A DNA stretch of 64,000 nt from Pontibacter qinzhouensis (GTDB lineage: Bacteria > Bacteroidota > Bacteroidia > Cytophagales > Hymenobacteraceae): the NCBI RefSeq assembly GCF_008017455.1, contig NZ_VRTY01000010.1:25379-89378 (forward strand), in the 5' to 3' direction. This document shows, one piece after another, positions 21,597 through 29,506 of the stretch (positions are counted from its first letter, which is position 1; every line of letters starts with the position of its first letter). The notes beneath the pieces are model-generated. The model had not been told where the DNA came from. It searched no databases and saw nothing but the letters and a program-made list of their open reading frames with translations. The translations under genes and the position numbers were made by a program.

Positions 21597-21641
21597 GGCA
21601 TAATTCCCGATCCCTTTATGTAGGTCGATCGACGGTATGCC
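21597..21641 (+). other. Possible stem-loop between rpoA and rplQ
   Basis: The 72-bp gap contains a 10-bp palindrome GTCGATCGAC (21624-21633) inside a wider 6-bp inverted repeat GGCATA / TATGCC (21597-21602 and 21636-21641). No T run follows, so it does not look like a terminator. A structured leader for rplQ is possible but unproven. Confidence 0.35.
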
Positions 21642-21659
21642 CGTGCACAACTTATAACA

Positions 21660-22181
21660 ATGAGACACGGTAAAAAAATAAATCACTTAGGAAGAACCGC
21701 TTCACACCGTAAGGCAATGTTGTCTAATATGGCAGCCTCCCTTATTCTGCACAAGCGTGTATCTACTACAGTAGCTAAAGCCAAGGCGCTTCGTAAATAT
21801 GTGGAGCCTTTGCTTACTAAATCTAAAAACGATACCACTCACTCTCGTAGAACTGTTTTTGCTTACCTGCAAGACAAAGAGTCGGTGAAAGAACTTTTTG
21901 ATATAGTAGCTGAGAAAATTGCAACCAGACCTGGTGGGTATACCCGCATCCTTAAAACAGGCTACAGATTAGGTGATAATGCAGAAATGTGTGTGATCGA
22001 ATTAGTAGACTTCAACGAGGATATGTTAGCTGCTTCTGCTGCAGCTGCTGGTGGAGCCAAGAAAACTCGTCGTCGTGGTGGTAAGAAAAAAGAGGCTGAT
22101 GCAACAGCGCCTGCTGCTGACGCTACTTCTACACCAGAAGTTGATTCTCCTACTACTGATGAAACTAAAAATGCTGAATAA
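21660..22181 (+). CDS. rplQ: 50S ribosomal protein L17 (bL17) with long C-terminal tail
   Basis: 173 residues; the conserved L17 part ([20 protein letters not shown] to the ELVDFNE strand) takes up about 120 residues. The rest is a low-complexity Ala/Thr/Lys/Glu-rich tail ([20 protein letters not shown] and on) that is probably disordered. E. coli L17 is 127 residues. Last gene of the cluster, followed by a strong terminator. Confidence 0.96.
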   Translation: MRHGKKINHLGRTASHRKAMLSNMAASLILHKRVSTTVAKAKALRKYVEPLLTKSKNDTTHSRRTVFAYLQDKESVKELFDIVAEKIATRPGGYTRILKTGYRLGDNAEMCVIELVDFNEDMLAASAAAAGGAKKTRRRGGKKKEADATAPAADATSTPEVDSPTTDETKNAE

Positions 22182-22201
22182 GCATTTTTATAAATAATTT
22201 G

Positions 22202-22240
22202 AAAGGGACACGGCGTAAGTCGTGTCCCTTTTTTATTTTT
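22202..22240 (+). terminator. Rho-independent terminator after rplQ
   Basis: Perfect 11-bp stem AAAGGGACACG / CGTGTCCCTTT (22202-22212 with 22221-22231), 8-nt loop, then a T-rich run. It ends the S10-spc-alpha cluster. Confidence 0.9.
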
Positions 22241-22241
22241 G
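22234..22241 (+). promoter_or_regulatory. Possible -7 box of carA inside the terminator T run
   Basis: TAttTTTG at 22234-22241 fits TAnnTTTG and lies 15 bp before the carA ATG, overlapping the T run of the rplQ terminator. No TTG was found at the right distance upstream, so the call is weak. Confidence 0.35.
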
Positions 22242-22256
22242 CATTAAATATTTAAG

Positions 22257-23363
22257 ATGAAGAAACAAACAACCACCGATGCAATTCTTCTTTTAGAAGA
22301 CGGAACCGTATTTAACGGCAAAAGCCTGGGACTTATAGGAACAACTGGAGGCGAGTTGTGCTTTAATACCGGAATGACCGGTTATCAGGAAATTTTCACT
22401 GACCCCTCTTATTATGGGCAAATAGTTATCACCACGGTTTCGCATGTGGGTAATTATGGTGTTCAACCGCAGGAAGTGGAATCTGATAATATTCAAATCA
22501 AAGGTCTCGTCTGCAAAGATTTTTCTCACTTCTTTTCGCGCAATACCGCTGAAGGCTCCTTGCAAGAGTATTTTGAAAAGGCTGGTATAGTTGGTATTTG
22601 CGAAATTGATACACGGGCACTTGTGCGGTACATTCGTGACAAGGGGGCGATGAACGCCATTATTTCTTCCGACACCACCGATATAGAAGTTCTGAAAGAA
22701 AAGCTTTCGGCGGTGCCTAATATGGAGGGTTTGGAGCTTTCGTCTCATGTAAGTACTACTGAGAATTATGAGATGAAGCCTGAGAATGCAAAATATAGAG
22801 TTGCGGTTCTGGACTTAGGTATAAAAAAGAATATTATTAATAACTTAGTATCTCGGGGCTGTGAGATAAAGGTTTTCCCTTACAACACGCCTTTCGACGA
22901 AATGGAAAAGTGGAATCCGGATGGTTATTTTATTTCAAACGGCCCCGGTGATCCTGCTGCTACCACAGAAGCTGTCTTGAGTGTAAAGCGTATGCTACAG
23001 GACGAGAAACCTTTATTCGGGATTTGTTTAGGACACCAGGTACTGGCGCAGGCAAACGATATTCCGACTTACAAAATGCATAATGGGCACCGTGGTCTTA
23101 ACCACCCGGTCAAAAACCTGATTACAGGCCGTTGTGAAGTTACTTCTCAGAACCACGGGTTTGTGGTAGATGGCGAGGCGCTTAAAAACCACCCGCTGGT
23201 AGAAGTTACGCATATCAACCTGAATGATAATACCATCGAGGGTATCCGTATGAAAGGCAAACCTGCCTTTTCGGTGCAGTATCACCCTGAGTCATCTCCT
23301 GGTCCGCACGACTCAGAATATCTTTTCGATGACTTTGTTGAATTACTCAAACAAAATAAGTAA
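22257..23363 (+). CDS. carA: Carbamoyl-phosphate synthase small (glutaminase) subunit
   Basis: 368 residues; releases ammonia from glutamine for carbamoyl phosphate synthesis in the arginine and pyrimidine pathways. N-terminal CPSase domain (LLLEDGTVFNGKSLG, GMTGYQEIFTDPSYYGQ) and C-terminal class I amidotransferase domain with nucleophile Cys in FGICLGHQVLA and His/Glu in YHPESSPGPHD. The large subunit carB is not adjacent. eno follows after 19 bp with no terminator seen, so the two may share a transcript. Confidence 0.96.
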   Translation: MKKQTTTDAILLLEDGTVFNGKSLGLIGTTGGELCFNTGMTGYQEIFTDPSYYGQIVITTVSHVGNYGVQPQEVESDNIQIKGLVCKDFSHFFSRNTAEGSLQEYFEKAGIVGICEIDTRALVRYIRDKGAMNAIISSDTTDIEVLKEKLSAVPNMEGLELSSHVSTTENYEMKPENAKYRVAVLDLGIKKNIINNLVSRGCEIKVFPYNTPFDEMEKWNPDGYFISNGPGDPAATTEAVLSVKRMLQDEKPLFGICLGHQVLAQANDIPTYKMHNGHRGLNHPVKNLITGRCEVTSQNHGFVVDGEALKNHPLVEVTHINLNDNTIEGIRMKGKPAFSVQYHPESSPGPHDSEYLFDDFVELLKQNK

Positions 23364-23379
23364 AACTAAAACAACGTAA

Positions 23380-24660
<1,281 letters not shown>

Positions 24661-24688
24661 GCGCTACTTCTTAAAAATAAATATGGGT

Positions 24689-24725
24689 AAGGCTGTGGGT
24701 TATATAACGCACAGCCTTATTTTTG
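24689..24725 (+). terminator. Terminator after eno, overlapping a TAnnTTTG box
   Basis: Stem AAGGCTGTG / CACAGCCTT (24689-24697 with 24710-24718) with an inner GTTA/TAAC stem, followed by ATTTTT. The last bases read TAttTTTG (24718-24725), a Bacteroidota -7 box that could serve the next gene; no clear -33 TTG was found. Confidence 0.8.
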
Positions 24726-24751
24726 TATAAGTATCAACTGAAGAGCGAGCT

Positions 24752-25051
24752 ATGAAGAGGCACATCCCAAAATTTTTCCGGAATTTCTATTTTGTAACCA
24801 CGGCACTGTTTCTGATTTGGATGTTCTTTTTTGATTCAAACGATTTTATTACCCAGTACCGCATGAGCAAACAGCTGAGCGAGAAAGAGGAGGAGAAGCA
24901 GTATTACCTCGATAAAATAGAAGAGGTTGAAAAAGACCGGCGGGAGCTTATGAGCAATCCGGAGCTGCTCGAAAAATTTGCCCGCGAAAATTACCTGATG
25001 AAGCGCCCAGGTGAAGACGTGTTTATTATTGTGCCTAAGAAAAAGGAGTAG
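24752..25051 (+). CDS. Septum formation initiator, DivIC/FtsB family
   Basis: 99 residues. Short cytoplasmic N-terminus, one transmembrane segment (about residues 12-28, YFVTTALFLIWMFFF), then a charged coiled coil (SKQLSEKEEEKQYYLDKIEE) and a conserved ARENYLMKRPGEDVFII end. This is the classical FtsB/DivIC layout: a bitopic division protein that works with FtsL and FtsQ/DivIB at the septum. Next to eno, where ftsB also lies in many other bacteria. Confidence 0.85.
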   Translation: MKRHIPKFFRNFYFVTTALFLIWMFFFDSNDFITQYRMSKQLSEKEEEKQYYLDKIEEVEKDRRELMSNPELLEKFARENYLMKRPGEDVFIIVPKKKE

Positions 25052-25063
25052 CATCCTAAGCCA

Positions 25064-25120
25064 ACCCTGGACAGTTTTAACTCCAAATCCCTTTGGAAGG
25101 CCATTTTCATTTGAATAATT
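25064..25120 (-). repeat. 57-bp dispersed element, copy 1
   Basis: Reads ACCCTGG at the left and TTCATTTGAATAATT at the right, with CCTTTGGAAGG in the middle. The 20 bases beyond the right end (TGGTTGCTGATGATTGGTAG) also resemble those beyond the copy at 58040. Confidence 0.85.
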
Positions 25121-25241
25121 TGGTTGCTGATGATTGGTAGCTTATAGTTTGCAAGTAATATTGTTATCCTGAAGCGGGCAAAATGTTGATGGAGAGAACT
25201 AAACGTTTTCAACCTGGCAATCCTGATGCAGCCACCCATCT

Positions 25242-25298
25242 ACCCTTGGATACCCAGACGCTAAAATGTTTTGGAAGGCTGTTTTCATTAGAAGAATT
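25242..25298 (-). repeat. 57-bp dispersed element, copy 2
   Basis: ACCCTTGG at the left, TTTTGGAAGGCTGTTTTCAT in the middle, degenerate right end TTAGAAGAATT. Second of two copies in the gap before the Hsp70 gene. Confidence 0.75.
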
Positions 25299-25451
25299 TA
25301 AAGTTCGCAAGTTCTATTACCTATCAGCTGGTGTGGGGAAGTCCCATATTTCTGGCAGTAATCCTACCCAATACCACTTCCCAAATTATTCGTAACTTTA
25401 TGCCTTAGCACTGCTGCTTTTATAGCGGCGGTTAACGATATATTCAAAACT

Positions 25452-27314
25452 ATGGCAAAAGTAGCAATAAACCTTTCTACAGGAGCGCTTCAGCAGGAAG
25501 AGGTAATTGTAGGAATAGATTTAGGTACCACCAACAGCCTGGTAGCCTACATACATCCCGAAGATAAAAAAGCAATCGCCATTAACGACCAGGGCCGTGG
25601 TACCATCGTGCCATCGGTAGTGCACTTCCCGAAAAGCGGAGAGGTGTTAGTGGGCAACGAGGCAAAAGATTATCTTATAACAGATCCGGCCAACACTATT
25701 TATTCCGTAAAGCGTTTGCTCGGAAAATCGTACAAAGACCTTGGGGAGCACAAAAACTACTTCGGCTACAAAATTATCGACGACGATAGCGAGGGCCTGG
25801 TAAAGATCAGGGTAGGAGACAGGTTCTATTCACCGATAGAGCTTTCGGCTGAAATACTGAAAGAGCTGCGCGAGCGGGCGGAGCATTCGCTTAAAACCCC
25901 TGTAAACCGTGCCGTAATTACGGTGCCTGCTTATTTTAACGACTCGCAGCGCCAGGCAACCCGCGATGCCGGCAAGCTGGCAGGCCTGGAGGTACTGCGC
26001 ATCGTAAATGAGCCCACAGCGGCGGCACTGGCCTACGGCATCGGCATAGACCCAACCGAAGAAAAGACAATAGCAGTGTACGACCTTGGAGGCGGCACCT
26101 TCGATATCTCCATTCTTAGCATTCATCAGGGCATTTTTGAAGTGCTCTCCACCCACGGCGACACCTACCTGGGCGGCGACGACATGGATCGCGCCATTAT
26201 AAACCACTGGATTCAGGAAAACCAGTTGCTGGCCGATACCGTGAATGAAGACAAGAACCTCTCGCAGGAGCTGCGCCTGAAAGCCGAAGAAGCCAAAAAA
26301 GCCCTAAGCTCGCAGGAGGTATACATTGGTACCATTGCAGGCAAGATCAATTGCCATCTGGAGCGCCACACCTTCGAGACGATGATTGCTCCCATTATAG
26401 CGCGTACCATCGAGAGTTGCCGCCAGGCTATGGCCGATGCAAAGCTAACGCTGGAGCAGATAAACGCCGTGATTATGGTTGGAGGCTCTACGCGTGTGCC
26501 GCTGGTGTACGAGTCGGTTTCTGAGTTTTTCGGTAAGGCTGCCAACAACTCCCTAAACCCCGATGAAGTTGTAGCACTTGGAGCAGCCATACAAGCCGAT
26601 ATTCTGGCTGGTAACCGCAAAGATGTTCTGCTGCTCGACGTTACACCTTTAACCCTCGGCATCGAGACTATGGGTGGCCTCATGGATTCCATCATTCCGC
26701 GTAATTCTAAAATACCCACCAAAGCAGGCCGCCAATACACTACTTCTATAGATGGGCAGGTGAACATGAAAATTTCGGTGTACCAGGGCGAACGCGACCT
26801 GGTAAAGGAAAACCGTAAACTGGCCGAGTTCGACCTGAAAGGTATACCCGCCATGCCCGCTGGTTTCCCTAAGGTAGATGTAAACTTTATTCTGAATGCA
26901 GATGGTATTCTGAAAGTAGAAGCAGTAGAGCTACGGTCTGGTACACGGCAGGAAGTAGAGGTGAAACCGCAGTACGGCCTCACCGATGAGCAGGTAGAGC
27001 AGATGCTGATGGACTCCATTACCCACGCCCGCGACGACGTATCGGCACGTATGGTAATAGAGGCACGCACAACAGCCGAGCAGATGCTGTACCAGGTGGA
27101 GCGGTTCCTGGAGAAAAATGGCGAGCACCTGACAGAAGAGGAAATCAGCCTGACCAGAACCAACGTGCAGAACTTAAGAGACGCGCTCCCTACAAACGAC
27201 AAAGACACCATTTTACGCGCCGTAGATGTGCTGGAAGAGCAGACAAGCCCGTTTGCAGAACGCGTAATGCAAATCTCCATTAAAAAAGCAATGGCAGGTA
27301 AAAAAATTGAATAG
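25452..27314 (+). CDS. Hsp70 family chaperone, HscA-like
   Basis: 620 residues. ATPase domain motifs: VGIDLGTTNSLVAYI (phosphate 1), AVYDLGGGTFDISIL (phosphate 2) and IMVGGSTRVPLVYE (adenosine). The N-terminal extension MAKVAINLSTGALQQEE and the overall length resemble HscA, the Hsp70 that helps transfer Fe-S clusters from IscU, rather than DnaK. The ITSA-type linker reads LLLDVTPLTLGIET. No iscU, hscB or fdx lies nearby, so the Fe-S role is inferred from family only. The GC-rich coding style differs from the ribosomal cluster. Confidence 0.75.
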   Translation: MAKVAINLSTGALQQEEVIVGIDLGTTNSLVAYIHPEDKKAIAINDQGRGTIVPSVVHFPKSGEVLVGNEAKDYLITDPANTIYSVKRLLGKSYKDLGEHKNYFGYKIIDDDSEGLVKIRVGDRFYSPIELSAEILKELRERAEHSLKTPVNRAVITVPAYFNDSQRQATRDAGKLAGLEVLRIVNEPTAAALAYGIGIDPTEEKTIAVYDLGGGTFDISILSIHQGIFEVLSTHGDTYLGGDDMDRAIINHWIQENQLLADTVNEDKNLSQELRLKAEEAKKALSSQEVYIGTIAGKINCHLERHTFETMIAPIIARTIESCRQAMADAKLTLEQINAVIMVGGSTRVPLVYESVSEFFGKAANNSLNPDEVVALGAAIQADILAGNRKDVLLLDVTPLTLGIETMGGLMDSIIPRNSKIPTKAGRQYTTSIDGQVNMKISVYQGERDLVKENRKLAEFDLKGIPAMPAGFPKVDVNFILNADGILKVEAVELRSGTRQEVEVKPQYGLTDEQVEQMLMDSITHARDDVSARMVIEARTTAEQMLYQVERFLEKNGEHLTEEEISLTRTNVQNLRDALPTNDKDTILRAVDVLEEQTSPFAERVMQISIKKAMAGKKIE

Positions 27315-27363
27315 CATTTACTGAAGTTGTAGTGCCGCCACACAGGCAGCAGAAAACGAAATG

Positions 27364-27422
27364 CAGTAAAAAGAGATCAGCCCTGCTCGGTACATCCAGG
27401 CAGGGCTGATCTCTTTTTACTG
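27364..27422. terminator. Bidirectional terminator: 23-bp perfect inverted repeat
   Basis: Left arm 27364-27386 and right arm 27400-27422 are exact reverse complements, with a 13-nt loop. Each arm contains GAGATCAGCCCTGC and a run of five A or T, so the RNA hairpin ends in U on either strand. It lies between the Hsp70 gene (+) and the membrane-protein gene (-). Confidence 0.85.
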
Positions 27423-27431
27423 TTCCTGACA

Positions 27432-27488
27432 AATTATGCGAATGAAAATGGCCTTCAGAAGGATTTTAGCCAGAAAATAGTCAAGGGT
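27432..27488 (+). repeat. 57-bp dispersed element, copy 3
   Basis: AATTATGCGAATGAAAA at the left, GGCCTTCAGAAGG palindrome, GTCAAGGGT at the right. It lies 10 bp after the long inverted repeat. Confidence 0.85.
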
Positions 27489-27782
27489 AGCTGCTGCTTT
27501 ACTGGGCGTAGACCAAAACTTAATGCTTCGCCAAATGAAAATTAGAAATTGGAGATTAGAAATTATGCTGGCGAGAGCGGCTTCGCTCGTGCCGATTATT
27601 CCTTGGCCTCTGGCCGCTTTAAAGCACTATTGCAGGTAGCGTAATTTCTAAAACTTAAATTGGAGTATCACTAGGCTCAGTGGGAGGAGGCACTCTGGTA
27701 ATTCATTTCCAAATCTTCACATCTTCAAATTTCCAAATTTCCAAATTAATTAAAAAGCAGGGCAGCAATTTAAGCATTAAAC

Positions 27783-28121
27783 TCAAAACAGCGCCAGCAC
27801 ATACTGCAGGAGGTTCACGTTAAAGTACAGAAGCGTGATGGCTACAATAACGCCTACCAGCACACCTGAATACGGAGCATCCTGCTCGCGCACCTGTTTC
27901 AGGCCCCAGTACACATAGGCAACCAGCGCCATAGCACCGTATACCAACAATAAAATTTGCACCCCCACCAGTACCTGCAGCGAGGCAATGCGCCAGAAAT
28001 AATTAATGCCCAGCCAGGCGACGTTCAGGAGCCATACCAGCACGAGCATAAAAATGCTGCGATTTGTTGAATTTAGCCCGAGCCCGCGCAGGAGTTTAGC
28101 TGTTGTTGTGCCTGTTGCCAT
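27783..28121 (-). CDS. Small membrane protein of unknown function
   Basis: 112 residues, three or four predicted membrane segments (about 23-41, 49-70 and 84-110, the first reading SIFMLVLVWLLNVAWLGINY). I do not recognise a family. It starts 9 bp after the stop of the Ldh_2 dehydrogenase gene on the same strand, so the two are probably co-transcribed; a functional link is not shown. Codon use matches its neighbours. Confidence 0.65.
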   Translation of the reverse strand: MATGTTTAKLLRGLGLNSTNRSIFMLVLVWLLNVAWLGINYFWRIASLQVLVGVQILLLVYGAMALVAYVYWGLKQVREQDAPYSGVLVGVIVAITLLYFNVNLLQYVLALF

Positions 28122-28130
28122 CCGTGTAGC

Positions 28131-29198
28131 TTAAAATTGCACACTGAACCTTTTCCCCAGTTCTTCCAGGTCGCGCTGCACAGGGGCCAGTAATGGTATA
28201 CCTTTTTTCAGGCGAGTAGCTGTAATTTCGCGTTCCGGGTCGCCTGGTATCAAAACTGCTTTCTGGCCCTTTTTCACTTTGGCGTTCCGGAAAGTGGCGA
28301 TCCAGTTATCCATGTGCTGCTTAAATTCGTCGGCAGGCCGGAAAGCATCTACCCGCATAGCACCCATAAAATGGCCTATTCCTTCCCCAACCAGGTTTTC
28401 TGCCACTGGCAGGAAGCTTACAAATGGCGGCACCCATGGCCCATAATTCGCCCCCGATAAAACTGCCGAAAATATATCGACCACCGACGACAAGGCGTAA
28501 CCCTTGTGGCTGCCATGTAGCCTGTCGCTGCCGAGCGGTAATAGGGCGCCACCTTCCTTTAAAGCGTGTGCGTCTCTGGTGCCTTCTCCTGTGCTCGTCT
28601 GAATCCAGCCGGTAGGCGCTTTCTTTTCTTTGCGTTGCAAAATCTCGAGTTTACCATTAGCGGCCGCTGCTGTGGCAAGGTCGGCAACAAACGGTGGTTG
28701 ATGCCCTGTAGGTATGGCCACGGCAATAGGGTTCGTACCCAGCATGCGTTCCGTAGAAAAAGTAGGTGCCACCAGCGGCGAGGCATTTGTCATCGATATG
28801 CCAATCATATCGCGGGCAAGGGCCTGCATGGCGTGGTAGCCGGCAATGCCGTAGTGGTTCGAGTTCTTAACCGATACCCAGCCAGTACCTACACGTTCTG
28901 CTTTTGCAATGGCAATGTCCATGGCACGCGGGGCCACTACCAGCCCAAGTCCTGCATCGCCATCTATGGTGGCAGTGCTTGGCGTTTCATGTACAATCCG
29001 GATGTTAGGCTTTACATTAATGCGGCCAGCCTCCCACAACCTTACATAGCCGCTGAGTCGTGCTACGCCATGTGAGTCAACGCCTCTCAGGTCAGCCTCT
29101 AATAGCACTTCGGTGGCTAGTTTTGCATCATCAGGCGGGCAGCCCATCTTTATAAATACTTCCTGAGTAAAATCGAATAATTGTCGGTATGAAAACAT
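28131..29198 (-). CDS. Ldh_2 family malate/L-lactate dehydrogenase-like oxidoreductase
   Basis: 355 residues. The motifs LLEADLRGVDSHGVARL near the N-terminus, SNHYGIAGYHA (catalytic His) and GTNPIAVAIPT are characteristic of the Ldh_2 / YbiC / ComC group, which has its own NAD(P)-binding fold unrelated to classical malate dehydrogenases. Known members reduce or oxidise malate, sulfolactate, ureidoglycolate or delta1-piperideine-2-carboxylate, so the substrate cannot be named. An ALDH7-type enzyme that would act on lysine-derived piperideine compounds is also in this window (46898). Transcribed away from the TPR-like gene. Confidence 0.85.
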   Translation of the reverse strand: MFSYRQLFDFTQEVFIKMGCPPDDAKLATEVLLEADLRGVDSHGVARLSGYVRLWEAGRINVKPNIRIVHETPSTATIDGDAGLGLVVAPRAMDIAIAKAERVGTGWVSVKNSNHYGIAGYHAMQALARDMIGISMTNASPLVAPTFSTERMLGTNPIAVAIPTGHQPPFVADLATAAAANGKLEILQRKEKKAPTGWIQTSTGEGTRDAHALKEGGALLPLGSDRLHGSHKGYALSSVVDIFSAVLSGANYGPWVPPFVSFLPVAENLVGEGIGHFMGAMRVDAFRPADEFKQHMDNWIATFRNAKVKKGQKAVLIPGDPEREITATRLKKGIPLLAPVQRDLEELGKRFSVQF

Positions 29199-29506
29199 AG
29201 AGCGTAAATCGGTGTATTTCGGTTTGCAAATTAAGAATTATTCCCACCCATTCTGCAGGTGCAGCAAGATCTTCGGGTTAGTCGATGGAAATTGCCTGTT
29301 CCTCTAATAATATCTGCTTTCTACTATGCTTTTAAAGAAGGCGTCGAATCTGGAACAGATTTTGTCTTTGGCTACATACTTTAAGTTCAAAAACTAAATG
29401 GCCGGTACGGGAGGAATTATTTAAATGAAAATGCCCTCCAAAAGCTATTAGCCCATTTTACGGTCAAGGCTTGAGTATGGCAGATTTACCTTCAAACTCC
29501 ACTACC
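29199..29506. other. Divergent intergenic region, 308 bp
   Basis: Lies between the Ldh_2 gene (-) and the TPR-like gene (+), so it should hold promoters for both. I found no clear TTG-TAnnTTTG pair. The only structured feature is one copy of the 57-bp element at 29415-29471, 35 bp before the TPR-like start. Confidence 0.6.
29415..29471 (+). repeat. 57-bp dispersed element, copy 4
   Basis: AATTATTTAAATGAAAA at the left, CCCTCCAAAAG in the middle, GTCAAGGCT at the right. It lies 35 bp before the chosen start of the TPR-like gene. Confidence 0.8.

Larger units (their letters stand above)
25052..25451. other. 400-bp intergenic region with two repeat copies
   Basis: No convincing gene. It contains two reverse-orientation copies of the 57-bp element (25064-25120 and 25242-25298). 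A 70-codon open frame at 25183-25395 runs through the second copy and is not supported. A box close to TAnnTTTG (TAACTTTA, 25393-25400) lies 52 bp before the Hsp70 start but is imperfect. Confidence 0.7.
27315..27782. other. Gap between convergent genes: terminator, repeat, simple sequence
   Basis: Holds a 23-bp perfect inverted repeat (27364-27422), one copy of the 57-bp element (27432-27488), ATTAGAAATT-like words (27539-27563), a small GC hairpin near 27571-27590 and tandem TTCCAAAT words (27715-27745). No coding signal was found. Confidence 0.7.

Noticed and set aside
25183..25395. 70-codon open frame before the Hsp70 gene
   Set aside because: It runs through a copy of the 57-bp element and has no protein-like composition.
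26213..27343. 376-codon open frame antisense to the Hsp70 gene
   Set aside because: Ser/Arg-rich shadow frame caused by the GC-rich codon use of the real gene; the sense protein has all Hsp70 motifs.
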